Shown one piece after another: positions 8,122 through 17,500 of a stretch of 64,000 nt of DNA. Positions within the stretch are counted from its first letter, which is position 1; every line of letters starts with the position of its first letter. The notes beneath the pieces are model-generated. The model was given only the letters and a program-made list of their open reading frames with translations. It was not told the DNA's origin and searched no databases. The stretch covers positions 1 through 64,000 of the forward strand of contig CAWHKD010000027.1 of NCBI GenBank assembly GCA_963829845.1, written 5' to 3'. Origin of the DNA: Gaiellasilicea sp963829845 (GTDB lineage: Bacteria > Actinomycetota > Thermoleophilia > Gaiellales > Gaiellaceae). Made by a program: the position numbers and the translations under genes.

Positions 8122-9302
8122 ACACCCGCGGCTTCCACGTCTACGCAGCACTCGAGGGAAGTCTTGGCCTGGACGCGATCCGGGAGGCGCTGCCCGCCGG
8201 CACGCCTCTCCGGACGGTGTCCCTGGCGGAGGCGGGTCGGGCCGGCAGCGAGATCCAGCACGGCGCCGACCTCGTCATCGTCGGCTGCTCGCAGGCGCAC
8301 GACCAGGCGCTCGAGGTGATCTCGGCCGCGAGCGCCCAGCGCAGCGACCGGCCTGTGGTCGTCCTCTACCACGGCAGCCCCAACGGGTTCCTCGAGCAAG
8401 CCTTCGAGGCGGGCGCGGACGATCTCGTCGCGCTGCCGCAGTCGGCCGGCCAGCTGGGCTTCGCGCTCGAGAAGGCGCTCGCCCGTCGCCGCGGCGCGGT
8501 TGCGTCGGCCGCAGAGGGATCGATGATCACGGTGCTCGGACCGAAGGGCGGGACCGGCAAGACGGTGACGTCCTCGAACCTCGCGGTCGCTCTGGCGATC
8601 GAGGATCGCACGTCCGTGCTTGTGGATCTCGACCTGCAGTTCGGAGACGTCGGACTGGCGCTCGGGCTCCAGCCGACGAAGACGATCTACGACCTCGCCG
8701 TGTCGGGTGGCACGCTCGACGGCGACAAGATCGACAGCTTCCTCGCCCAGCACTCCTCCGGTGCCCGAGCCCTTCTGGCGCCGCTGCGCCCGGATCAAGC
8801 TGCGGCGATCGGTACCGCATTCCTGCGTGAGGTCTTCGAGATCCTCCGCTCACGGTACGACTTCGTCCTCGTCGACACGCCTCCGGCGTTCACTCCCGAG
8901 GTGATCGCCGCGGTGGACGCCTCCTCCCATCTGTGCATGGTCGGGATGCTGGACGCGCTCTCGTTGAAGGACACGAAGATCGGCCTCGAGACGCTGGCCG
9001 AGATGGGCTACGACCCGCGGGCGATCACGCTCGTGCTGAATCGCGCCGACTCGAGCGTGGGCATCACTCCGCTGGACGTGGAGCAGGTGCTCGGCCGCGC
9101 GCCGGATGTCCTCGTCGGCAGCGACCGGGCGATCCCTCGCGCGCTCACGAACGGCCAGCCGATCACGGTGGCCGACCCGAAGTCGAAGGCAGCGCGGTCG
9201 TACGTAACTCTGGCGGAGCGGTACCTGGCGGCTCCGGCACGTCCGGTGGCCGCCTCCAACGACAACGGGCGGCGGCGTCTGCTGCTGCGGAAGGCGAGCT
9301 GA
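8118..9302 (+). CDS. cpaE: CpaE/TadZ-like pilus localisation ATPase
   Basis: A 394-residue cytoplasmic protein. The N-terminal part (about 1-125) looks like a degenerate receiver-type domain (DLVIVGCSQ, VVVLYHGSPNG, AGADDLVALP). The C-terminal part is a MinD/ParA-like ATPase with a deviant Walker A motif KGGTGKT (143-149), SVLVDLDLQFGDVGLALG and FVLVDTPPAF. TadZ/CpaE proteins place the pilus machine in the cell. Start GTG 8118 overlaps the cpaB stop. Very likely transcribed with the genes on both sides. Confidence 0.9.
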   Translation: MNTRGFHVYAALEGSLGLDAIREALPAGTPLRTVSLAEAGRAGSEIQHGADLVIVGCSQAHDQALEVISAASAQRSDRPVVVLYHGSPNGFLEQAFEAGADDLVALPQSAGQLGFALEKALARRRGAVASAAEGSMITVLGPKGGTGKTVTSSNLAVALAIEDRTSVLVDLDLQFGDVGLALGLQPTKTIYDLAVSGGTLDGDKIDSFLAQHSSGARALLAPLRPDQAAAIGTAFLREVFEILRSRYDFVLVDTPPAFTPEVIAAVDASSHLCMVGMLDALSLKDTKIGLETLAEMGYDPRAITLVLNRADSSVGITPLDVEQVLGRAPDVLVGSDRAIPRALTNGQPITVADPKSKAARSYVTLAERYLAAPARPVAASNDNGRRRLLLRKAS

Positions 9303-9304
9303 CG

Positions 9305-10696
9305 ATGGAACTGCACGAGCGGATCGCAAACTCTCCGGTCGGGCCGGCGCTGCTCGCCGCGAACGGCAACGGCGACGGCGGCGCGACGGATCCGTTCGCC
9401 GACCTGAAGAACCGTATCCACCTCGCGCTCGTCAGCGAGCTCGGCCCCCGTCTGTTCGACGTCGAGGACAGCGGTGCCGTCCGCGCTCGGGTCGAGTCGG
9501 AGATCGGGGAGCAGCTGTCGCAGGAGGCGGGGCTCTCGCGCGACGACCGGGCGCGGCTTGCTCCAGAGATCGCCGACGACATCTTCGGCTACGGCCCGCT
9601 CGAGCGGCTCCTCGCCGACCCGACCGTCTCGGAGATCATGGTCAACGGGCCCCACGACATTTGGATCGAACGCGGCGGCCGGCTCTCGCAGACCACGCTG
9701 ACGTTCACCGACTCGTCGCACCTACGCCGGATCATCACGAAGATGGTCGGGCAGATCGGCCGCCGGATCGACGAGTCGTCGCCGCTCGTCGATGCCCGTC
9801 TGCCGGACGGCTCACGTGTGAACGCGATCATCCCGCCGCTCTCGCTCTCCGGTCCGCTGCTGACGATTCGCAAGTTCGCGCAGAACCGCTTCCACATGGC
9901 GGAGCTGATCGAGATCGGCACCCTCTCCGAGGATGCATCGGAGTTCCTCCAGAACTGCATCGGCGCCAAGCTCAACATCCTCATCTCGGGTGGTACCGGC
10001 TCGGGCAAGACGACGTTCCTGAACGCGCTGTCGGAGGCAGTTCCCGACAGCGACCGGATCGTCACGATCGAGGACGCGGCCGAGCTTCAGCTCAACCAGC
10101 AGCACGTCCTCCGGCTCGAGTCGCGGCCCAAGAACATCGAGGGGGAGGGTGAGATCACGATCCGTGACCTCGTTCGAAATGCGCTTCGCATGCGCCCCGA
10201 CCGGATCATCGTCGGCGAGGTTCGCGGCGCCGAGACGCTCGACATGCTCCAGGCGATGAACACGGGTCACGAAGGATCACTCTCGACGGTGCACGCGAAC
10301 TCGCCTCGTGACGCTCTCAACCGCCTCGAGACGATGGTGCTGATGGCGGGCTACGAGCTGCCGGTGCGGGCGATCCGGAGCCATGTCTCGTCGGCCCTCG
10401 ATCTCATCATCCAGCTCGACCGGCTCGACGACGGCTCCCGCCGCGTGGTCGAGATCTCCGAAGTCCAGCGCATGGAGGGCGAGGTGATCACGCTTCAGAA
10501 GCTGTTCGAGTTCAAGATCGACCGTTTCGACGCCGATCGCAAGATCGTCGGGCGCCTGCACCCCACCGGTCTCCGGCCCGGGTTCCTCGGCAAGTTCGAG
10601 CGTCACGGGATCGAGCTGCCGCTTGGCTTGTTCGGCGGTACGTCCAGCGCCATCTACGGTGCCAACGCACCGGCGCTCAACGGGAGCGATCGATGA
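9305..10696 (+). CDS. cpaF: Tad pilus assembly ATPase CpaF/TadA
   Basis: A 463-residue type II/IV secretion family ATPase that powers Tad pilus polymerisation at the inner face of the membrane. It has the N-terminal domain FGYGPLERLLADPTVSEIMV, the Walker A motif GGTGSGKT (229-236), the Asp box IVTIEDAAELQL, a Walker B-like segment DRIIVGEVRG and the His box NTGHEGSLSTVHAN. All catalytic boxes look intact. The ATG lies 2 nt after the cpaE stop; the stop overlaps the next ATG (ATGA). Confidence 0.95.
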   Translation: MELHERIANSPVGPALLAANGNGDGGATDPFADLKNRIHLALVSELGPRLFDVEDSGAVRARVESEIGEQLSQEAGLSRDDRARLAPEIADDIFGYGPLERLLADPTVSEIMVNGPHDIWIERGGRLSQTTLTFTDSSHLRRIITKMVGQIGRRIDESSPLVDARLPDGSRVNAIIPPLSLSGPLLTIRKFAQNRFHMAELIEIGTLSEDASEFLQNCIGAKLNILISGGTGSGKTTFLNALSEAVPDSDRIVTIEDAAELQLNQQHVLRLESRPKNIEGEGEITIRDLVRNALRMRPDRIIVGEVRGAETLDMLQAMNTGHEGSLSTVHANSPRDALNRLETMVLMAGYELPVRAIRSHVSSALDLIIQLDRLDDGSRRVVEISEVQRMEGEVITLQKLFEFKIDRFDADRKIVGRLHPTGLRPGFLGKFERHGIELPLGLFGGTSSAIYGANAPALNGSDR

Positions 10697-12573
10697 GGCA
10701 CGGTCTCGCAGTTCTCGCCGCCCTCGTGGGCGGCATCACGCTCGTCGGCGCCGCGGGTGCGGCCGCCCCAGCGCCGACGACTGCCTCGGACGGGGTGCAC
10801 CTCGCCCCGGTGACGCGACTGCCGTTTCCCGAGCGCGGCTACGTCGTCAGCGTTCCCGAGTCGCGCGCACTCGATGCGCGGAGCATCGTCGTGCGGGAGA
10901 ACGGTCTCCGCGTGCAGGGCGTTCGCGTCGACCCGCTCGCCGGAAGCGGGCTTCGCTTCGGCGTCGTGCTCGCGCTCGACGCGAGCGAGAGCATGACGGG
11001 CGGGCCTGCTGCCGCCGCGCTCGCTGCGGGCCGCACGTTCCTGACGCACAGAACTGCGACCGAGGAGATCGGGATCGTCGCCTTCAACGGGCAGATCTCC
11101 GTGCTGAGCGGCATTACGCGGGACGGGGACGCGCTTTCACGGACGCTCGAGACGCAGCCGCGGCTCGCCTACGGAACGCGCATCTACGACGCGGTCACAC
11201 GCGCGCTCGTTCTGCTCCGCGAGGCAAAGCTCTCGTCCGGCTCGATCGTCCTGCTCTCCGACGGCGCCGACATCGGCAGCCTGCGTTCACTCGACCAGGC
11301 CGTCGCCGCGGCGAAGAAGCAACAGGTGCGGATCTTCACCGTCGGCCTGCGCTCAGGGGTTTTCGACCCCACGGCGCTTCGCTCGCTCGCCGACCGCACA
11401 GGCGGCTCGTATGCGGAAGCCCACTCGGCGGCGGAGCTGTCGGCGATCTACGAGGAGCTCGGGACTCAGCTCGCGGGCCAGTACCTCGTCCGCTATCGCT
11501 CAGCCGCGCGCCCGATGTCGCAGGTCGACGTCCGGATGGACGTCGCCGGCGCGGGTAAGGCGTCGACCGCCTACGTCGCGCCGACGCCCTCGCTGCTGGC
11601 TCCGTATCACCGCTCGGCGGTGTCGACGTTCCTGCTCTCGGGCGGCTCGCCGCTCGTGATCAGCCTGGTCTTCGGGCTCCTCGTGTGCGGGATCCTGCTC
11701 ATGTTCGTCAGACGTCCGAAGTCCACGTTGGTCGACCGTGTCGAGAGCTTTTCGCGCGAGTCACGGAGCCCACGCATTCAGACCGCGGCCACGGCTGCGC
11801 TGGGGGCGGCGACCCGGAACCGATACACCAGCGGCTGGTGGGCGCAGCTCGAGCGCGATCTCGAGATCGCCCGCATGACGGTGTCGCCGCGGCAAGTCGT
11901 CGGGCTCTCGCTCCTCGGCGCGTTCCTGATCGCAGTGGTCGCGCTCATGTTTTCGGCGCCGCTTCTGGTGCTCTTCGCGATCGCCAGTCCTCTCACGGCT
12001 CGAGCGATCGTGAAGCGGAAGCTCAAGGCGGTTCGAGACGATTTCGCCGAGCAGTTTCCGGCCAACCTGCAAGTGCTCGCTTCGGCGCTCCGCGCGGGAC
12101 ACAGCTTCAACGGCGCCCTCGGCGTCGTGGTCGACAACGCCAGCGAGCCGGCGCGCTCCGAGATGGCAAGAGTCGTTCACGACGATCGGCTGGGGGTGCT
12201 GCCCGAGGACGCAATCCGCAGGCTCGCCCGGCGGATGGACAACCGCGACATCGAGCAGGTCGCGCTGCTCGCCGAGCTGCAGCGAACGTCCGGCGGCAAC
12301 TCCGCGGAGATCCTCGACACGGTCGTCGCGACGATTCGCGAACGCGCCGACATCCGCCGGCTCGTCCGCACGCTCACGGCGCAGGGTCGCATGGCCCGCT
12401 GGATCCTGACCGGGTTGCCCGTGTTCCTGACCGCTGTTCTCTGGCTCTTCCACCCTGAGGTGATGACGCAGTTCTTCACGAGCGGAGTCGGTCAGGCCCT
12501 GCTGATGCTCGCCGCAGCGATGGTCGCGGCGGGCTCGGTTCTCATCCAGCGCATCGTCGACATCCACGTTTAG
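10693..12573 (+). CDS. von Willebrand A domain fused to TadB-type membrane platform
   Basis: A 626-residue fusion. Residues 1-25 look like a signal peptide. Residues about 88-275 form a von Willebrand A domain with the metal site DASES (Asp96, Ser98, Ser100), and GIVAFNG and LLSDGADIGS. A membrane helix follows at about 318-340 (LVISLVFGLLVCGILLM). The C-terminal third is a TadB/GspF domain (FAEQFPANLQVLASALRAGH, then helices at the end). Standard TadB is about 300 residues without the adhesive domain. The membrane platform therefore carries its own extracellular metal-dependent binding module. It overlaps cpaF by 4 nt and is followed by tadC, where tadB is expected. No sign of a frameshift at the junction. 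Confidence 0.88.
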   Translation: MRHGLAVLAALVGGITLVGAAGAAAPAPTTASDGVHLAPVTRLPFPERGYVVSVPESRALDARSIVVRENGLRVQGVRVDPLAGSGLRFGVVLALDASESMTGGPAAAALAAGRTFLTHRTATEEIGIVAFNGQISVLSGITRDGDALSRTLETQPRLAYGTRIYDAVTRALVLLREAKLSSGSIVLLSDGADIGSLRSLDQAVAAAKKQQVRIFTVGLRSGVFDPTALRSLADRTGGSYAEAHSAAELSAIYEELGTQLAGQYLVRYRSAARPMSQVDVRMDVAGAGKASTAYVAPTPSLLAPYHRSAVSTFLLSGGSPLVISLVFGLLVCGILLMFVRRPKSTLVDRVESFSRESRSPRIQTAATAALGAATRNRYTSGWWAQLERDLEIARMTVSPRQVVGLSLLGAFLIAVVALMFSAPLLVLFAIASPLTARAIVKRKLKAVRDDFAEQFPANLQVLASALRAGHSFNGALGVVVDNASEPARSEMARVVHDDRLGVLPEDAIRRLARRMDNRDIEQVALLAELQRTSGGNSAEILDTVVATIRERADIRRLVRTLTAQGRMARWILTGLPVFLTAVLWLFHPEVMTQFFTSGVGQALLMLAAAMVAAGSVLIQRIVDIHV

Positions 12574-12584
12574 GAGCTCCGCAC

Positions 12585-13505
12585 ATGGCCCTCACACTCG
12601 TTCTCGGTCTTTCACTCGTCGCTCTCGCGAGCATCCTCGTGTTGCGGTCGTTCGCCATTGCGCGATCGGATCGTCGGCGAACCCTCGACCAGATTGCTGC
12701 GTACGGATTCGGCTCGACAGCGTCCTTGCCCGAAGAGCCGACCGACCTGCGCGCGACGTTCGACGAGCTGGCGGCCTCGACCGGGGCCAGGGCGCTCGCA
12801 CGCTTCGAGGGGCTCAGGGCAAGCGAAGGCAGGCTGCGTGAGCTGCTCAACGCCGCCGGGATGTATCGCACCTCGGTTGCGTCTTTCGTCGGCATGCGGA
12901 TCCTTGCCACGTTGGTCGGACCGGCATTGATCGTCCTCTTCTCGATCGCCGGGACGCTCAACACGCGGTTGCTCCTCGGCTGCGGCCTGTTGACGATGAT
13001 GGGTTGGTACCTGCCGTATGTCCGGGTGCAGCGACGCGCTCGTCTTCGGCTCGAGCAGATCGACCGCGAGGTGCCCGAGCTCGTCGACCTACTCGTGACG
13101 ACGGTCGAGGCGGGAGTGGGCTTTGCCGCCGCCCTCCAGTTGGCCTCGCGCAGCATCGAGGGGCCACTCGGCCAGGAGTTGCGGCTCGCCCTCCGCGAGC
13201 AGAGCCTCGGCCTGACGCCGGAAGAAGCGCTGCGCAATCTCGGAGTCCGCGTGAACAGCCCGGCGATCCGTGCGTTCACTCAGGCGCTCGTTCAGGGAGA
13301 AACGCTCGGTGTCTCGATCGGGACGATCCTGCGCGATCTCGCGACCGACATGCGCAAGCGGCGGCGGCAGTCGGCGGAGGAGCGGGCTCAGAAGACCCCG
13401 ACAAAGATCCTCTTCCCGTTGATCGCCCTCATCCTGCCGGCGATGTTCATCGTCTCCTTGGGCCCCGTGATGCTCGAGATCGTCCGCTTCCTCGGATCTG
13501 CCTGA
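12585..13505 (+). CDS. tadC: TadC-type pilus platform protein
   Basis: A 306-residue membrane protein of the type II secretion F family, the second platform subunit of the Tad machine. It has an N-terminal helix (LVLGLSLVALASILVL), two central helices (GMRILATLVGPALIVLFSI, LLLGCGLLTMMGWYLP), the F-domain signature EVPELVDLLVTTVEAGVGF and a final helix (LFPLIALILPAMFIVSLG). GGAG occurs about 9 nt before the ATG. It is the last clear member of the operon that starts at the pilin. Confidence 0.9.
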   Translation: MALTLVLGLSLVALASILVLRSFAIARSDRRRTLDQIAAYGFGSTASLPEEPTDLRATFDELAASTGARALARFEGLRASEGRLRELLNAAGMYRTSVASFVGMRILATLVGPALIVLFSIAGTLNTRLLLGCGLLTMMGWYLPYVRVQRRARLRLEQIDREVPELVDLLVTTVEAGVGFAAALQLASRSIEGPLGQELRLALREQSLGLTPEEALRNLGVRVNSPAIRAFTQALVQGETLGVSIGTILRDLATDMRKRRRQSAEERAQKTPTKILFPLIALILPAMFIVSLGPVMLEIVRFLGSA

Positions 13506-13589
13506 GTCTCCGCAACTCCACGCTCACGTTTTCCCGTTGACCGGCCGATGAGGTACGGTCTGGGTCAGGGAGAGGGTGAGGAGTTGCGC

Positions 13590-13886
13590 ATGGCGAGCCA
13601 ACAGCTGTTAATGGCGTTCACGCTTGGGACGGCCGGCCTTGCGCTGTGGGCCTACGTTCGGTGGCCGCATATAGCTCCCGACAGCATCAAGGGAGCGATC
13701 TGGCGCGCGCTGATTGCCGTGGCGCTGTTGCAAGTGGGAGGCGCGTTGCTCGATATCGGGGTCGAGGCCGTCCCATCCCTTGCTGTCATGATCGTGGTGG
13801 GCGCCGTCATACCCATACTCACGTATGCGTTCTTGGCTTCGATCTGGTTCCTGAAGGTCTGCGCCGACCAGATCCGCGGCGCCTGA
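13590..13886 (+). CDS. Small hypothetical membrane protein
   Basis: A 98-residue protein with three predicted helices (LLMAFTLGTAGLALWAYV; ALIAVALLQVGGALLDIGV; LAVMIVVGAVIPILTYAFLA) and a short charged C terminus. I do not recognise a family. The start at 13590 is chosen because GAGGAG lies 6 nt upstream (13578-13583); a longer frame opens at 13548. It is 84 nt downstream of tadC and may be read with the Tad operon or alone. Confidence 0.65.
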   Translation: MASQQLLMAFTLGTAGLALWAYVRWPHIAPDSIKGAIWRALIAVALLQVGGALLDIGVEAVPSLAVMIVVGAVIPILTYAFLASIWFLKVCADQIRGA

Positions 13887-13893
13887 CCGCGCG

Positions 13894-14210
13894 CTAGTTC
13901 CCGGGGAACAACGTCGCCCGGAAGTCCGGGTGCCTCGACGCCCACGCACGCACGAAGAACAACACCTCGGTCGCGGCCTGGGTGGTGTCCCCGCCGTTCG
14001 GCAACCAGGGCGCGAACACCTCGACGGTATTGAGCCCGGTGCGGGCGGCGAGGCAGTCGGTCTCGTTCAGTGCGCAGACGAGAGCGGGGGCGAGCTCGGG
14101 AGGATTGACCAAGAGCTTCATCGCGTCGAAGCGAGTATTCGACGCGGGCGGCGGCCGCAGCGCGCGCGAACGGGTGGCTCGCGCAGCGTGATCGGGTAGT
14201 CCGGCAGCAC
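13894..14210 (-). pseudogene. Unrecognised small protein, reading frame interrupted
   Basis: Two protein-like segments in different frames abut here. The upstream one reads VLPDYPITLREPPVRA from a GTG at 14210. The downstream one continues LRPPPASNTRFDAMKLLVNP and runs to LFPGN at 13894. The break falls in a run of CG dinucleotides around 14150-14165. Rejoined, they give about 105 residues of unknown function; the second part alone (ATG 14121, 75 residues) is open. It could be a decayed gene, a sequencing error or a short intact 75-residue gene. Confidence 0.4.
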
Positions 14211-14219
14211 GCTGATCCT

Positions 14220-14375
14220 CTAGTGCCCGGGCTGGAGCTGCTCGGGCCCGTCGTCGCCCGACGTCTCTCCGAACAGTTCCTCGAGGAGCCGGCGGGCCTT
14301 CTCGACCTCGTCTGCGACAGCAGCGGGCGGTGGGGCGCTGTCGTTCGGCACCTCCGATGGGCTCCAGCTCGGCAT
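14220..14375 (-). CDS. Small acidic hypothetical protein (51 aa)
   Basis: The frame starts with MPSWSPSEVPND, passes through a Pro/Ala stretch and a charged helix (EVEKARRLLEELFGE), and ends in QLQPGH. The composition is protein-like and acidic, and it sits 10 nt upstream of the interrupted gene in the same direction, so the two may form a small operon. No clear ribosome-binding site and no recognised family. It could be a chance frame. Confidence 0.35.
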   Translation of the reverse strand: MPSWSPSEVPNDSAPPPAAVADEVEKARRLLEELFGETSGDDGPEQLQPGH

Positions 14376-14597
14376 CACCCGAGCATCGTCGCGGCCACCC
14401 CCTCCTCGCTTCCGTCATCCGAGCGGCTTGCGGTACCCACGCGGGTAGGGCGCGCACGGATCACGCCGCCGCCCACCCAAAAGGGCCACCCGATCAGCCC
14501 CTATGGGTGGGGGCCGTCTCACGGGCCGTCCCCAGGATGAGAGCGGTGATTACTGCGTCCTCCGTGCGAGCCGCGCGGATCGAAAAGGAGTGGGTGG
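14376..14597. other. 222-bp intergenic region upstream of the repeat protein
   Basis: No gene or tRNA seen. It holds CCCACCC (near 14474) that can pair with GGGTGGG (near 14506), and AAAGGAG at 14584-14590, 7 nt before the ATG of the repeat protein. No convincing -35/-10 pair. Probably the promoter and leader of the repeat-protein gene. Confidence 0.4.
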
Positions 14598-17500
14598 ATG
14601 TTTCCGAACAGCGATACGAGCGAGACCCAGCGCAACGAGACACACGAATGCACAGCTGCCCGCCGCAGTCGCGTCAAGCGGCTTTCCGCCGCGCTCCTGG
14701 TGGCGATGACACTCGTGGTCGGTATCACGGCCGCCGGGCAGCTTTCGGTCGCCGAGGCGGCCGGGACGGTCGTCGCAGTCGACGATGCGGGCGCCGACGA
14801 CGAGCCGGGCCAGAAGGACCTGAACTGGCTCAGCATCGACTACGGCGCGCCCGGAGCCACGGCGCTCACGGTCAAGTGGGGCTGGGACGACACCGCCACC
14901 TCGGGTGCCAACACCCGCGATGCCGGTTCACTGTTCGACACCGACGGCGACGGGTTCGCCAACTACTCGCTCTACGTGACGGTGGCGACCGACGGCTCGT
15001 ACACGACGCAGCTTTATTCCTGCGCGGCCGACAGTCGCACCGATCGCTGCGCCGGTCCCGCGCTCGTCGGCACGTTCGCCTCGACCGCGACCGTGGCCAT
15101 GCCCGCAGACTCGGATCCCTTCGGCGTACCCGCCTCGGCAGACTTCGACGCGGCTCACGTGACTGGCAACACGTGTCGCGACGCCGCCGGCTGCTACACG
15201 CAGGACACCGTCGCAACCGCCAACATCCAGCTTGCGGACTTCGGCAACCCGGCAGACGCGTTCCTGCTCAACGTCTGCAGCTACCCCTCGGGGGAGCCGA
15301 ACTCGGACCCCTCCGACTGTGTCTTCGCACCCAACAACGGCTTCCTCACGATCGTGAAGGTCGCTGACCCGGATGACGGCACGTCGTTCCCGTTCAACGC
15401 CTCCGCGCAGTCGGAGTCGGGTGACACCTCCTGGACGATCACGGGTAGCGGCTCCCAGCCGCTGATCTCGTACGGCCCGACCGCCACTCTCGATCTGAAC
15501 GAGGCCGTGCCGGCAGGCTGGAAACTGGACTCGGCCTCCTGCGCGATCCAGACGGCTGCGCCGACCGCGACCGGAACGTCCACGGCGACAGGCGTCGACA
15601 ACCTCGAGATCCGCTCGGGGCTGGAGACGGTGTGCACCTTCAATGACACGAAGCAGAGCCCGCTGTTGGAGGTTGTGAAGTCCTCGACGACGAGTTCGGT
15701 CTCGGCTGCGGGTCAGGTTGTGCCGTATCGGTTTGCGGTCTCGAACAAGGGCAATGTCGTTCTGACGGGGATCACGGTTACCGATCCGAAGTGTGATCTG
15801 GCGCCGGTGTATGTCTCCGGTGACAGCGATGCTGACAACAAGCTCGATCTGAGCGAGACCTGGATCTACAGCTGCTCGCATACGGTCACTCAGGCTGAGC
15901 TCGACGCGGGCGGCAACCTCAGCAACACGGTCACGGCCGACTCGAACGAGTCCGGCCCCGACACCGACACGCTCGTGATCCCGATCAGCCAGAGCCCGCT
16001 GTTGGAGGTTGTGAAGTCCTCGACGACGAGTTCGGTCTCGGCTGCGGGTCAGGTTGTGCCGTATCGGTTTGCGGTCTCGAACAAGGGCAATGTCGTTCTG
16101 ACGGGGATCACGGTTACCGATCCGAAGTGTGATCTGGCGCCGGTGTATGTCTCCGGTGACAGCGATGCTGACAACAAGCTCGATCTGAGCGAGACCTGGA
16201 TCTACAGCTGCTCGCATACGGTCACTCAGGCTGAGCTCGACGCGGGCGGCAACCTCAGCAACACGGTCACGGCCGACTCGAACGAGTCCGGCCCCGACAC
16301 CGACACGCTCGTGATCCCGATCAGCCAGAGCCCGCTGTTGGAGGTTGTGAAGTCCTCGACGACGAGTTCGGTCTCGGCTGCGGGTCAGGTTGTGCCGTAT
16401 CGGTTTGCGGTCTCGAACAAGGGCAATGTCGTTCTGACGGGGATCACGGTTACCGATCCGAAGTGTGATCTGGCGCCGGTGTATGTCTCCGGTGACAGCG
16501 ATGCTGACAACAAGCTCGATCTGAGCGAGACCTGGATCTACAGCTGCTCGCATACGGTCACTCAGGCTGAGCTCGACGCGGGCGGCAACCTCAGCAACAC
16601 GGTCACGGCCGACTCGAACGAGTCCGGCCCCGACACCGACACGCTCGTGATCCCGATCAGCCAGAGCCCGCTGTTGGAGGTTGTGAAGTCCTCGACGACG
16701 AGTTCGGTCTCGGCTGCGGGTCAGGTTGTGCCGTATCGGTTTGCGGTCTCGAACAAGGGCAATGTCGTTCTGACGGGGATCACGGTTACCGATCCGAAGT
16801 GTGATCTGGCGCCGGTGTATGTCTCCGGTGACAGCGATGCTGACAACAAGCTCGATCTGAGCGAGACCTGGATCTACAGCTGCTCGCATACGGTCACTCA
16901 GGCTGAGCTCGACGCGGGCGGCAACCTCAGCAACACGGTCACGGCCGACTCGAACGAGTCCGGCCCCGACACCGACACGCTCGTGATCCCGATCAGCCAG
17001 AACCCGGCCTTGTCGCTGGTGAAGTCGGCGGCGCCTTCGACCTACTCGACGGTCGCTCAGTCGATCTCCTACAGCTACCTGGTCAGCAATACCGGCAATG
17101 TCCGTCTCGCGGGGCCGGTCACGGTCGCCGACGACAAGGCCACTGTCAGCTGCCCGGCTCTGAGCACGATCGGCAACAACGACGGCTTCCTCGACCCGGG
17201 CGAGTCGATCACGTGCAGCGCCAGCTACGCGATCACCCAGGCCGACCTCAACAACGGCTCGGTCACCAACACCGCCAAGGCAAGCGCCGGCGGGACCGAT
17301 TCGAACGAGGACAGCGAGACCGTCACCGCGGTCCAGAGCCCGAGCCTCTTGCTCGACAAAACGGCCTCGCCGATCTCGGCCGACGCCGTCGGGGACGTGA
17401 TCTCGTACACGTACCTGGTCAGCAATAACGGCAATGTCCGTCTCGCGGGGCCGGTCACGGTCGCCGACGACAAGGCCACTGTCAGCTGCCCGGCTCTGAG

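Noticed and set aside
13537..13559. Promoter TTGACC...TACGGT before the small membrane gene at 13590
   Set aside because: The two hexamers are only 11 bp apart, too close for a housekeeping promoter.
14928..16889. A 653-codon open frame antisense to the repeat protein
   Set aside because: It is open only because each 336-bp repeat is a multiple of three and has no stop in that frame. The protein is a repeat of Arg-rich low-complexity sequence with no start signal.
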